DNA from: Allodiplogaster sudhausi
Taxonomy: Eukaryota; Nematoda; Chromadorea; Rhabditida; Diplogasteridae
DNA length: 64,000 nucleotides
Reading direction: 5' to 3'
Assembly (NCBI GenBank): GCA_945643635.1
Contig: CALZFC010000256.1
Span: forward strand, 1-64,000
A program made the position numbers and the translations under genes. This document shows positions 48,801 through 59,155 of this stretch, piece after piece. The notes below the pieces were generated by a model. It was given only the letters and a program-made list of their open reading frames with translations, made no database searches and was not told the DNA's origin. Numbering within the stretch: the first letter of the stretch is position 1; each line of letters opens with the position of its first letter.

Positions 48801-50368
48801 TTTTTTGGGAATAAAATGTTGCTATTAAACATTGAGTGACTCACATTGAAAAATAGTACCCCTCCCTCTAATAGAACCCCTCCCTCTAATAGTGCCCCCC
48901 TCCCGCAAGGGTATTGAAAAATAGAACCCCCGGGGGTACTAATAGAGAAAATACGGTATTTTCATACTAATCGATAATCATTAGGAAGAATCATCCACTT
49001 TTTTTGGTCGACCACGGACTTGCCGGCCGTCCCCTTTCCGGCTGTGGCCGATTTGCCAGCGATGTTCTTATATGACGCAGCAGGCTTCTTGGCATGGTGC
49101 AGACTGTCCGACGAGGATGTAAGCAGACCCGTTGACTTTTCCGACGCGCTCTCCGATGACTTGTCATTCCTGAAAAATATATGCTATTTTGTAAAAAAAA
49201 AAAAAAAAAAAACTTTTTCGAAATAAAAATATGTAGCGTTATTGAGAATAACATTTGTTTAAAGCTTACTTGTTTTTTCTTCTTATAATAATAATAAATA
49301 ATACAATAACTTTAAGGCAGCTCACATGCCGCGCGCGGAGCCGCCGGCCTTCTTGGCCTTGCATGTGGTGGACGCAACTGGCTTCTTAGGCTTTGCCTGC
49401 AACCGCAATTGAGATTCAAGAGGATCAGAAATCAAGGGTTTCGAGTCTGGTGAATGGGTGAAATGAAAAAGTGCCCGAGAAATACGGGATGAAATAATTG
49501 ACTAATAAATAAGAGGAGCACTAAATAGAGTTTTGAGAAGGCGATGGATTTGGGAGGAAAGAGCGTGCAAGAGAACGAGAGAGCGAGAACGAGAGAAGAG
49601 ATTCCCCCACCATCGTAGATGAACAGGAGAGTGAGAGGCGTAGACGAAGGCAGAATGCGTTAAGAGTGAATTCGGCCCATTTTATACTCCTGCAAGGCGC
49701 GTTGAATTTGAATTTGAAAACATTGAACTTGTTACATTCACGAGTACTCTTCCGTATTACGTGATTTATTATTATGTGATTTATTATTGCTTTTCTTTTT
49801 TGACTGTGCAATGTTCGATCACTTATTCAAGATTGAATTTTTGTAGCTGATTGATCGATTGCGACGATCGATGAATCTATGCAAATTTAGTCAATCTCCT
49901 TCTTTTCGAGTTCGCTCACTTATTGGAGAATTGACAGGAATATTCGCAATACTCTTCATGTAACTTTTACTATGCATTTGTAAGTACGTAAAATCATCAT
50001 TCTTTGGTTATAAAAGTCACTGCAATTAAGGCATCTTGCCTAAACTCTTTATATTACTATAACAACACCATAATCAGCAATAGATTTAGTACATGGAAAT
50101 AGGTCATGAATGACACAGGAATTCCTAAACTTGAGTATTTTATACTCTGCCAACATTCGACTTGATTTCCCAAGTTGGGAGTCCGATCAATCGCAGGAGA
50201 ACGAACCAGACATCGGTTACATCTCAATCCCACTTCAGTCCAAATGAGAAAGGAGAAATGCAGGAAGCAAGCGGAAGACTACCTTGATTGTGATAAAGCA
50301 TAGCTCTGACGCTTTAGAAGCAACAACGTCATCCTTTACGATCGCAATCGTATCAGCAACAGCAAATT
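45847..50368 (-). CDS. Lys/Ala/Ser-rich protein gene (multi-exon, partly resolved)
   Basis: Minus-strand exons: 50,368-50,283 (FAVADTIAIVKDDVV), 49,396-49,326 (AKPKKPVAST, basic), 49,169-49,013 (ending AGKGTAGKSV), 48,452-48,329 (a duplicate of the previous exon), 48,205 to about 48,180, 47,451-47,415 (SVKTAKEAEAKQ), 46,938-46,829 (LIKEMLRPGSWLAGLDQETW), 46,644 to about 46,550 (VEKVFHEISELSAFLLPL), 46,447-46,324 (IKDVYSFCTSDELPSD) and 45,897-45,847 (ending NGATKKK, TAG). The 50,368 to 49,396 to 49,169 joins agree in phase. Some later joins do not, so exons are missing or more than one gene is present. The basic low-complexity half resembles linker-histone-like or sperm nuclear tails in composition only. 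The family is unknown. Confidence 0.5.
46476..46524. repeat. Perfect 20-bp-arm hairpin
   Basis: CAGCCGCAGCATTAATCTTG (46,476-46,495) is followed after nine bases by its exact reverse complement (46,505-46,524). It lies in the intron between two predicted minus-strand exons (46,644 to about 46,550 and 46,447-46,324). No inverted-repeat transposon extends beyond the arms. Confidence 0.9.
47136..47230 (+). other. tRNA-like / SINE-head-like sequence
   Basis: TGGCCTAGTGG at 47,144-47,154 fits the RNA polymerase III A-box consensus TRGCNNAGYNGG exactly. A weak B-box-like CGTTCGATCAT lies 62 bases downstream at 47,217-47,227. The acceptor stem and anticodon arm do not fold as a normal tRNA by eye, so a functional tRNA is unlikely. 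A decayed tRNA-derived SINE head is the better guess. The GC-rich tail to about 47,400 differs in composition from its surroundings. Confidence 0.3.
47488..48180. mobile_element. MITE family 2, copy 2 (diverged, one end lost)
   Basis: The element starts with TACCGTATTTTCTTTAATAG and C-rich blocks, and ends with GGGTACTAATAGAGAAAAA, where the terminal CGGTA has been lost or replaced by A residues. The interior is longer and unlike copies 1 and 3. The flanks GTAATCCAAATTTAAA on the left and about 48,222-48,238 on the right are duplicates, as are the neighbouring small exons (47,451 and 48,205). So the insertion sits in, or accompanied, a local duplication. Confidence 0.7.
48541..48958. mobile_element. 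MITE family 2, copy 3 (418 bp)
   Basis: Intact ends TACCGTATTTTCTCTATTAG and CTAATAGAGAAAATACGGTA are present. The subterminal C-runs include several homopolymers of 8-10 C. The core AACGTATATTCCAGTGATG and AATAAAATGTTGC matches copy 1. It sits between the duplicated exons at 48,452-48,329 and 49,169-49,013. Confidence 0.87.
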
Positions 50369-51798
50369 CTGCAAAATTTATATTTTAAATCAATTTGAAA
50401 TATAGTCCAGTTATTGTTAAGAAAACCCTTTCACCTTATCTTGCTGGTACGATAATGGCCTTGGAAGCAGTTGCGGTGTAATCAGCGTCTGAAATTAATT
50501 AATTTTTTTAATATTTTAAATCAACATGAAGACATTGAAACATATGATTTTTATTTGAAAAATCCTTTGAACTTAGAAATAATACAAATGAATCAACATT
50601 AGGAATTCAAAAATAAATAAATAAAAAAGCCCACGATTCGAACCTTCTTCTTCTACATATCGAAAGGTCGAAATCCGATGACATTTCGTCTAGTTGAAGA
50701 TGTAGCAGACGGCGAAGAGAGTTTCCATACTTAATTTTTACTCTGACATTCGGGCGCGACAATGAATTGTCAGCTCGCGATATTCAGAATGATTTCATAC
50801 ATAGCTAACGTCAAAACGAATTAAGAATATAATTTAATTTTTAGATACAGAAAAAACTGGAATACCTGATTGTGAGCATTAGGCGATGTGGCTATGGTCG
50901 ATTGAAATCTGGCGGTGGTGGGTTCGATGATGTCTATGATCTATGATCTATGATTTCTAGAAAGATGCTAAGTTAGAGAGTTGCGCCCTGTGTATGAGGG
51001 CAGCGACCAGGCGAAGAGCCACGCGAAGATGAAGACTGAGTCGCGATTCTCCGAGTTGGCTCACTTGACCATGAGATTGCTCATTCACACATCATTTCTA
51101 AACGGCCCTCGTTATGTTATTACTGGCCTCTTTTCACTAAATTAGCAGACCCTTGCGGATCAAAAGGCCACAGAAAAAAAATTAACAGGAAATTGGTCTG
51201 GGAATTAAGGAGAAAGAGCCGAAGAGAGAGCGTCTCTCTAACATGAAAAGTTACGCAGCCGCCTAGCAACAAGCCATGTCTGTGCAAAACCAAAAGAACA
51301 CGTTTTATGACGTTCATTACATGGAAGCTCCGAGAAACTACTTTGGTCTCACTGTCTGAAACGGTTGCTTCTCGACAGCTCCCCATTTCTCTCCGAATCA
51401 GCCGCAATCATACGTAAATCGGTCTACTTTTTGTGTCTAGCGTCAGCCAGTATTCTCTTGTCTTTTTATTGTTGACTTTTCGTGGTTTCTTTCTGCCCAT
51501 TCACACGACTCCCCAGATTGCTCCATTTATAAAAATCAGAAACAAGGGTTTTAAGGCGCAAAAGTAAAAGAACTTTCGGAAAAACATATTTATTTGTAAT
51601 GCTGGGTGACAAATGGATTGCGGATATTGAGTCGCTGATAGGGAGAATCCCGGAAAGTCACTGAATATAAAATGTATGTATGTATTTGATTGTAAAGCAA
51701 TTGCTAAAAAAAATAAATGAATCTGGTACTTATCAGCTTCGGTCTTATGCTTGGCCTGTACCCTTGACCCACGCCTTCGTGGGCGGTCTGAGACCCTC
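50369..51798. other. Sparse region, no supported gene
   Basis: A short open piece at 50,505-50,440 on the minus strand (DYTATASKAII) follows a TTTCAG acceptor and may be one more exon of the Lys-rich gene, but its donor phase does not fit. The rest is AT-rich. A small ATGATCTATGATCT repeat lies at 50,930-50,955. I see no promoter, RNA or mobile element. Confidence 0.4.
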
Positions 51799-52501
51799 CT
51801 AAACAGCCGGAGGCTCTTCTTGCTGTCCGACCAGCGCGTCGCGCGCCTCCATCTCCCTCACGATCTCGTCCAGGCGACGCATCTCAGAGGGAGTGCCGCA
51901 GAAGTAGACGGGCAGGGCCGCTCTTTAATGCTTCTCAAAACTTGAAAAGCGAATCGAGACCGATGGTCTCGTTAAGTTGTCGTCCACCATCTGCATCCAC
52001 TTGACCTCACTTTTCATAAATTGTTTTTATTTCCTTAATTTATTATAAATCGCTTTTTATTAAGTCTAATATAATTACGTAAAGAAGTCATTAGACTATT
52101 TGCTGGTTGGAAGAATGAACACGTGACACAACAACTGAACGGGGAAAGGCCTTCTTCCTGATCTTGAGGCGGATACTCGAGGAAAGGGCCAAAAGTGTCC
52201 ATGGAGGAAGGAGGCAGGCGATTTCTATGAAGAGGAAGCCGAACGATAAGAGATTGCATGTTTAAGAAAAAAATATGCTAGAATTGGTGAGATCCATGCA
52301 AATAAGCTGAGCTCATCTTTTGTTGTTATTTTCACTGATTTTCTCAAGCTCTGCTAAAGAGTATTCGCAAAAGTGCGGAAAACAAATGTACTTACCATCA
52401 TCTAAAGAGGAAAGCATTCGTTGCCATTTCAACCTACTCCCTTCATCGATGGCGGACGATTCCGATGTTTCGCCTGAACTCCAGAGGTCCGCCCGGCTTT
52501 T
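51799..52501 (-). CDS. 3' end of a minus-strand gene, unknown product
   Basis: The exon 52,501-52,396 (starting KSRADLWSSGETSESS, acceptor AATCTTCAG, donor GTAAGT) and the exon 51,922-51,799 (ALPVYFCGTPSEMRRL, then an acidic helix, ending EEPPAV and TAG) read well. A short candidate between them near 51,995-51,960 (KWMQMVDDNLTRPS) is bounded by AG and GTCTCG. Links between these pieces are inferred from order only. The C-terminal exon is predicted helical and acidic, with no motif that I recognise. The 5' side faces the plus-strand gene starting near 52.87 kb, so 52.5-52.87 kb could hold divergent promoters. Confidence 0.5.
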
Positions 52502-52869
52502 CTGAAGATTTCCCGTTACCTTTTTCACACTGAAGATATGCGTTCCTGTGATGTAATGAATTTTTAAAGTTGTAATCACGACATGAAATAAAGTGCCGTA
52601 ATATTGAGTAAGGGCAATTTTGGCTCTTTGTTTAATATAAATGGTTATATTTTGCAGGTTAATTCTTTTACAAAAGAAAGAATATATTCGATTTATTAAA
52701 TATAATTTGACTGGTTTTGTATTCAGGTTCTATTACAGCGTAGTGGAGAACTGCGCAGCGAATCCGAAGTCTAGACGAAGGTTGGCTGATAAGCAATCAC
52801 TCATTTAAGAAGACGACAATCTTTCCGACTACTCATCGTTTTTAACTCACAAGTGTATTTTTCTGCAAT
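52502..52869. other. Possible divergent intergenic region
   Basis: The sequence is AT-rich, between a minus-strand exon start at 52,501 and a plus-strand exon from about 52,870. No clear TATA box, initiator or trans-splice acceptor could be defined. Undetected first exons on both sides are likely. Confidence 0.35.
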
Positions 52870-55800
52870 TTGAGGGCCCTCAACTGGCCGGTGGACGAGC
52901 AGAGGGCTCTCGAATACTTTAGTCGCCCAGCCGCTTTCAAGGCTCTCCAGTCTCACAAGCAGTTCACTCTGGTGAGGCATGCGAAATCTCATAATAAACA
53001 TCATTATGCTAAGAGAAGCATAATAATTCTCCATCACAGAATTAACATTTACGCAAACATATTAAGATACCAGCATAATAGATTTCGTTTCTACGCACAA
53101 AGAAGGAAATAAAGTGGAGCAGTACAATTGAACTGGAGAATAATCTTATTGAAATGCTCCGGATCATCTGATGTAGATCACGGCCTACCTTCGAGTGGCC
53201 GATGAGAAGAAGCATCCGCCGTCAACCGTGAGGGCATTCGACGTACTCCTCCGCAAACTCCGCGACAACAAACGCTGCCTCCCCGGCATCTGCTTCAGCA
53301 GCGTACTGATAATAATGAACCAAGTTTTTATGAATAAATTGCTTCAAAAACAATATTTAAAATACAAATAAAAAATAAATAGATTTTCAATTTGATTAAT
53401 ATTTGATTTGAATCAGCGCCATTTCAGAAGGATTTTTGGCCTCTGCTCGCGCGCCTCTTCAAGAAAGCCGACGGCGAGAACGACCACTCACTCATGGATC
53501 AACTTTGCAGAATGATAGTCGATCAGCAGAACGGCTGCGACTTATGCGATGACCGCATTGTCAGGCGGAACAGCTAGAAAGATTGGAGGAGGGTTGGAGG
53601 AGGGAAACAAGAAGTCGGAAAATGAATAACATATAAAAAATATATATATATATAAATGGATAACTATATATCTCCATTAAAAGGCAAATAGAAAAGATAT
53701 ATGAATGTTTAAATATCTTCCTCGTTTCAGCATCATCTCCTGGCCCCCCTCTGCTCCTCTCTGCTCAGCCGCATCTCACAGATGGCTAATTCGCCCTTCA
53801 AGGACATTAAACAGCTCGAAGCGTCGCTGAAGCTTCTCCAAGAGGATCTCTACGGAGTCCCCAAAGAGTCAAAGAATGTGAAAGTAAATGGAAGCTTTAA
53901 ATGGACTTGGATTTCCGGGGGGGGGGGATGAGGAAATTGGTGAAGAGCTAAAGTAAATCATCTTCTCTATAAAAGGCATCTGGTCCTTCTTTTCTTCCAG
54001 TTGGCTCATGACCTCTGGCTAGCCATTCGGCCATCCTTCGCCACTGTCAACTTTAAGAGTGCCAGGGTGATGGCAGCCTTCCTCAAATTTGCAACGGGAC
54101 AGGCTCGTTCATGGATTGTTGATATCTTTCTCTCTCTCTATTTCTCACTATTTCTAGAATGACTTCGCGAAATGTTTCGCAAAGTGGCTGCTCTCTGACC
54201 AACTGACACGTATCTTCATTGTGAATTCGATCCAGGACCATAACGACTGCACCGCGGGGTCTTTTTGTTGAAATTTGTTTTCGATTCTTCCATAGGGGCA
54301 TTCTTTGTGCTCTAATCACTAAAATCCATTGAGATAAAAAGGGAGGGGATGAGAGTGCCTGGTATGGATGGAACAGGTAAAAGAATACAGCTTCGTATTT
54401 CAGAAGCATTGTTGCACCTCTTCTCCTCCTGCTGCGAAACAATCCTGGCCCTGTCTTCTCCATCGAAAATGGATTCCCTCACCTTCTCATCGATGCCGTC
54501 AGCAAGCGACTCCTGCAGGGTCGTCTCCGTTGGCCGAGGAGCGACGTAAACTCACCCTACTTTTCTAGCTTCTCAGATTCCTACAGTATACCAGATTCAA
54601 ATGTAGCCCCACCGAAATCCTTCCCATTTTCACATAAGCCTATAACTCATGTCTTACGTCGCCATTACTAACGTAATCTATGATCATGGGCTCATTTCAT
54701 CGAAGTCATTCAGGAGGAGCACTGGTATTGCGATTGCCTTCGCGATAGCTGCAAATGCTTGCTCAGCCGCTGCGCTGAAATTCTTGTGGAACTTGCTGAG
54801 ACGGACGCTCTTGGCTCATTCGTAAAGGTTAATTAGTATATATGGGCATATACATATTAGTATTTAACTTAACTTTATTTACGGTCACAAAGTGGCACGT
54901 GTATGAAATTAGCATGTTAAAAAAAAAAGAAATATGAAACAAAGGTAGATATAACTAAGATGACGATGGTACAGGAGTGCACGATTTGAAGATATATTCG
55001 ACGGCGAAAGGGAAGTGGACTTGGCAATGGAATTGAACAGTTTAGCAGAGCGGATAAAAAACGAATGAGCACGTACTTTTAAGCGACTAGTTGGAAAAGC
55101 AAGTTGAAAAGAAAGACCATGCGTTCTCGAATTCTGGAAGTGGTAGTGGTGGGGGAACAAGGCAGAAATCTTTCTATGTCCAAAAATTAAACAGCGAGCT
55201 AATGTGAAGTCAAAATCGTCGCGTCGAGCTTTCAATGACGGAATAGCGAGAATTAAGTTGCGTTTTTCACTGGGAGGGAGTGACTGGCCTGCATAACCTA
55301 AACAACGACGAAAGATTATACGCGTAAAATAGTTTTGCACTTTTTCTAAGGCGCGGACATCTTTAAGGAGAGAGGGGGAATATACAGTTGTACAATTTTC
55401 TAAAATGGATCTTACGTAAATATTATAAGCGGATAGGAGAACATTCTTGTTACGGGTGTGGTTAAATTCCAAGAAGCACAGTTAATCTACTCTTGGCGCG
55501 TATTCCAAAGTTCACTGGCCGAGTAGGAGGAAGTGCTGCCTCGTCTCATGGACGCGACCGTCCGCCGCTTCGACCGCATGGACGAAATGCCGTTCTGTTT
55601 GCGGGACGACTTCGACGCGGCGATCTCCATAATCCACTGCCACTTCCGCAACAACTCGCAAGACGATGGATACGAGAAGGTTTGCGGTGCACAGAAAAAC
55701 TAGTTTAAGATCATTAATTGATTAAATAAATAAGGTTGAGCGATTATTGTTCTAATCATTAACAATTCAACTATATAAATGACTCAACAGGTCACCTCCG

Positions 55801-56065
55801 CCGTACGCAAGGGTATCTACGGATGTATCGAGTCGAACTCGCCACACGATGAACATCTCCTGACACTCGCGTCGCTCGTCCGATACGCTGCCGATCGGGT
55901 CATTTTTTCTATCCGCAGAACCGAAAGAGACGACCATAAGAGATCTGGAACTTATAGCGTAACAACGAAACTCGCCTTTTCCGCCACCTCCTGGGCGTTC
56001 TCCTCTCGGACTCGAAGATCACGCGATTCTTCTCCGAGGCACTCTTCCGCGACCGATCTTGCGCT
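52870..56065 (+). CDS. Large alpha-helical-repeat-like protein gene (11 exons, 5' end open)
   Basis: Plus-strand exons: about 52,870-52,971, 53,177-53,302, 53,428-53,559, 53,731-53,877, 54,001-54,102, 54,158-54,209, 54,404-54,519, 54,714-54,827, 55,527-55,679, 55,791-55,898, 55,958-56,065. All joins keep frame. The protein is a chain of amphipathic helices (for example LAHDLWLAIRPSFATVNF, EEVLPRLMDATVRRFDRM, RLFRHLLGVLLSD), typical of HEAT/ARM-type solenoid proteins; I could not name the family. Several donors are unusual: GTCAGG after 53,559, and an apparent GC donor after 54,102 (CAG then GCTCGT). A LINE fragment lies antisense in the 54,828-55,526 intron. No start methionine was fixed; the first visible codons before 52,880 are uncertain. 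Confidence 0.72.
54840..55480 (-). pseudogene. LINE fragment: C-terminal part of a reverse transcriptase ORF
   Basis: A 187-codon minus-strand frame (55,472-54,909) carries YVRSILENCTTVYSP, then ALEKVQNYFTRIIFRR, then LPPSEKRNLILAIPSLKARR. This is the thumb and C-terminal pattern of CR1/Jockey-type reverse transcriptases, aligning in layout with EKVQRCFTRSIFKRIG in the 22.4-kb element but clearly diverged from it. Upstream RT motifs are absent, so the copy is 5' truncated. It lies antisense in an intron of the plus-strand gene. Confidence 0.85.
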
Positions 56066-56243
56066 GTTGGGTGCGTCCACATTCTGGAAGCAATTAGCGA
56101 ATGATTCTTGATGGCAACTAAGCAGATTTTTGCACATTTTCAACCCAGAAAAACCAGTCTTTAAAAAAAGGCCCTCAAAATGGATCGTTAATAATGTCAA
56201 AAACAATCTTTTTATAATTAAAAAAAATAGATGGATCGCGGAG

Positions 56244-57159
56244 AGTCTGATGAATGCTTTCGACTCTCGCTGGACCAGGACCTTCTTCATTGACCAGAAT
56301 GCGCACTTGACTCTTGTCAACAGCATCCTCGAGTGTCTGCAGCGAGTCGTCAAGCAAGGAGCGCCATGTGTTCGTTGCCGGGCAATTCCGCGTGTAACCG
56401 TAGCCAATATAGTTACGGTAACAATTTAACTGGAGATTAATTTGAATATTCAGTCGTCTATGGACGCCTACCCTGAATGCGAGTGTTATTTTCTCGTCCT
56501 TAGCTGCCTGGGTACTCTCGAACGTCTCGTATCTTCCGCCTCTGTCGGCTATTTCAGCGACGTCAGTCAACCTCTCCTCTCTCACTTCTTACTCCGATCA
56601 AGTTGACGGGGTCAATACAGTTCAACTGATAAAAATGCACAAATAAAAAAAAGAGTAGCCTTCCTTGAGAACGCCGATCTGGTGGAGGTCGTCCGCGAGC
56701 CAAATACGTCCCAATCGACGCAAGAGGTCTTCTCCTCTTGCGTCGATTGGGACGGCAACGGAGGACTTAGAAAGGAAACCGCCGCTCGCTTCTTCATGAG
56801 CCTTTTGCAGAAAGGCGAACGGCAAGGAAGCATGGAAACGCTGCTCGGAAATGGGTCGTATTTGGCTCGCACAATCCTCTCTTCTCTTTTTACATAACAC
56901 GAGAAGCAGACAACAGAGAAAGAGGCGATAATGAGTGAGAGAGGGTAATAGAGAGTAAAGTAGAGAAAGAGAAAGAAAGATGAATAGTGAAAAGGCGACG
57001 ATTTCAACGAGTCTTGGAGCAAGCTTCGACTCCCCCCCCCTCACAAGAAAGTTACTTCTTTTCTGCAGGCGTGCTACTGGCACTGCTGGACATGGACCCT
57101 GACACCTTTAGCTCCTTTCACGAGCGCTCGCTCCTTGAAAGGATCCTCCAGGAGTTCCC
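56244..57159 (+). CDS. Further exons of the helical-repeat gene, joins less certain
   Basis: Open blocks continue in the same style. 56,244-56,393 contains SLMNAFDSRWTRTFF and LVNSILECLQRVVKQG; its acceptor could be at 56,231 or 56,244. 56,454-56,601 starts SSMDAYPECECYF. A block from about 56,659 starts FLENADLVEVV and contains the acidic VDWDGNGGLRKE, which resembles an EF-hand loop but has Thr at position 12. 57,069-57,159 contains LLALLDMDPDTFSSF and reaches an in-frame TAG at 57,163-57,165. The join into the last block does not keep phase, so an exon boundary is wrong or the gene ends differently. Confidence 0.55.
56707..56754. repeat. Perfect 21-bp-arm palindrome inside an exon
   Basis: CGTCCCAATCGACGCAAGAG (first 20 of 21 bases, 56,707-56,727) is repeated as its exact reverse complement at 56,734-56,754, with a 6-base loop TCTTCT. 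The segment codes NTSQSTQEVFSSCVDWD in the plus-strand exon, so both arms would be translated. Confidence 0.92.
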
Positions 57160-57165
57160 TGGATA

Positions 57166-57711
57166 GGCATCGAAGATCACCAGCCTCTTCGAGCCGTCTT
57201 CCAACATCCACAAGCTCGCCGCTCCTTATGCGTACGGGACACTCACACACTTTCTCCCTGTTTCCCAATACTCTACTAAGTTATTCAACCTCCTTGAACC
57301 CTGGAATCGTTTGATCTAAGGCTAAAATCACGCTAAAATCACGATAGAAGTGGTTAACTGCTAAAACAATCTTATAAAGTTGTCATTCTTAAACATCACT
57401 TTAAGAACCCCTCCGCTTGTGAAGTCGCTGCTCATTAACCACCGCATCGTTGCGGGAGAGTCTGTCTCCGAGAAGTGTGAAGTTAGCAAATCTTCCTAAC
57501 AGAGAGATTTTGACTCCTTTCTTGTTCTTCCTCATTAACTTTTTTATCTCTGTGTTTCGAAATGACACATTTGCTGTTTGCAGAGTGCTGTAGCGACAAC
57601 GGAGGACAGCGCCATCAGCACCCAAGCAGCTTCTGGTCAGCTCGCGGATATCTCAAGACGTGTATTCATATAATGAGGGGCTTTTTGTTTGGGGATCTTT
57701 CTTCATGACTA
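57166..57711. other. Candidate exon pieces between two plus-strand genes
   Basis: After the TAG at 57,163 the same frame stays open for about 34 codons (ASKITSLFEPSSNIHKLAAP). Two later pieces, 57,410-57,472 (LVKSLLINHRIVAGES) and 57,585-57,658 (SAVATTEDSAISTQAAS), have usable AG acceptors. They could be the true 3' end of the helical-repeat gene or decayed exons; I could not choose. Confidence 0.35.
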
Positions 57712-57791
57712 TGTTTTCTCGATGAATTGACGGTGCAAAAGCGGTATATTATAATATACCGATTTTGCACCGTCAATTCATCGAGAAAACA
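57712..57791. repeat. 39-bp-arm palindrome upstream of the F-box-like gene
   Basis: Arms 57,712-57,750 and 57,753-57,791 are complementary except for one G/T position, with a 2-base centre. The motif includes TGACGGTGCAAAA and a TATATTATAATATA centre. It ends 199 bp before the start codon at 57,991. It could be a tiny foldback element or a cruciform-forming regulatory site; the sequence alone does not decide. Confidence 0.92.
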
Positions 57792-57990
57792 TTCTTTTTT
57801 TTTCTCTACTTTTTAGCCCCCGTGACTATACACTTAAAATGTTTCCTCAGACTCGCCCTCGCTGGCCGCGGCTTCCTCGACTCGCGCGCCCTCCTCGTCC
57901 TCGCCTCGCGCGCCCTCCTCGTCCGCGCCTCGCCCGCCCTCCTCCCCCTATCGTCTCTTATCTCTGCCGGCGCTCGTTCTCTCTCTCATC

Positions 57991-59155
57991 ATGTCATTCC
58001 TTTCCCTCCCTGACCTCTCTTCACTTGCTCTCTCTTGCCGCGCTGCCTATGAGGTTATTCAATTATGAATTCACCGTTTTTACTCGTAAACCTAATTTGA
58101 ATAGCAATTTTCACTGAAATCTTGGTACGCTTTTAGCTCTTTTTTATGTAGCTGTCAAAAATTATTTAATATAAGTAATGCATATAAAAACTATTTTTTT
58201 AATTAAAAAAATACGTATATTTATTTTCGAAAAGCTTGCAGCCGGTAATCCGCCAGCTTCGCTCGATCGCCGTGCTTTCTCTCCCCGTGCTTCGCCACCT
58301 CCTTCCCTCCGTCCCCCGCACTGCCCACACTCTCCGGAGTGTGCAAGCTGCCTGGTCCAAGGTGCAGCAGCTCATGAGTCCCGCCGCGATCCGTCACGTC
58401 GATTTCGGAGGCATCGACACATTGAATGGCGGCCAACTTCAGAAGCTTTTCGCTGTGAGCAATTTTGTCTTCTTCTCCTTCTTACAAGCGTGGAAAGATA
58501 GGGAAAATTATTATAGTTACTATTTAATAATCGTTCTATGTGAACATTAAATTTGATTTAAAATGTTTGGTTTTGCTGTTAAGTGTTGTCATCAATAAAG
58601 AGATAATATAATATTTAATTTATCATTCATTGTTACTCATGTAAACTCGATAGATGGCGCTTTTCATTGAGGAGCCATTCACGTCCGTGGAGACGCTCTC
58701 CCTGAAGGGAGTCGTCATCACGCAGGACACGTGGGCGACTCTCGGAGCAACCTTCCCGAATGTCCGCAAGGTCTCCGTCTCTCCACACCTCGCGGACGGA
58801 GTGTCAGTTCTGAAGAATTAATCATGTGGTCATCAGCAGGAGTATAATTAAACAATAATAACTAATACTATTTTTTGAATTAATAAACAATAGAAACATA
58901 AGTAAGCTATAATGACTATTAGATAGCCAGTTCAATTAAAGTGAAGGACTCAAATAGTTATTCTTCCATGTGAACATCGTTTCATCCAACCACAAGCAAA
59001 TAAATATATTGCTTTGAAGGGACAACCCCGACCATCTGCTGACCACAGAGGATCTGAAGGGTAAGGGTCGGCGAGTGCAGGGGAAGGAGTTCGACTGCCT
59101 TCTCCTCACTCTCATCGGCACCTTCCCACAGCTCGAGATCAGCGAGCTCGTGTGA
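57991..59155 (+). CDS. F-box-like / leucine-rich-repeat-like protein (complete, 186 aa)
   Basis: Exons 57,991-58,053, 58,242-58,454, 58,654-58,802 and 59,020-59,155 sum to 561 bp (187 codons with TGA) and keep phase throughout; the third donor is GTCAGT. The protein starts MSFLSLPDLSSLALSCRAAY, matching the L-P-x-L-x-x-L-x-L-x-C-R pattern of the first half of an F-box, which in other proteins binds Skp1 in SCF ubiquitin ligases. The rest has LRR-like or F-box-associated strands (VETLSLKGVVITQDTW, FPNVRKVSVSP) and ends LIGTFPQLEISELV. It is short for an F-box protein, and the F-box C-terminal half is weak, so the label is tentative. Without the third intron the frame stops at 58,819. Confidence 0.72.

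Noticed and set aside
50620..50720. tRNA gene suggested by GGTTCGAATCG on the minus strand
   Set aside because: No A box at the right distance and no cloverleaf can be folded by eye.
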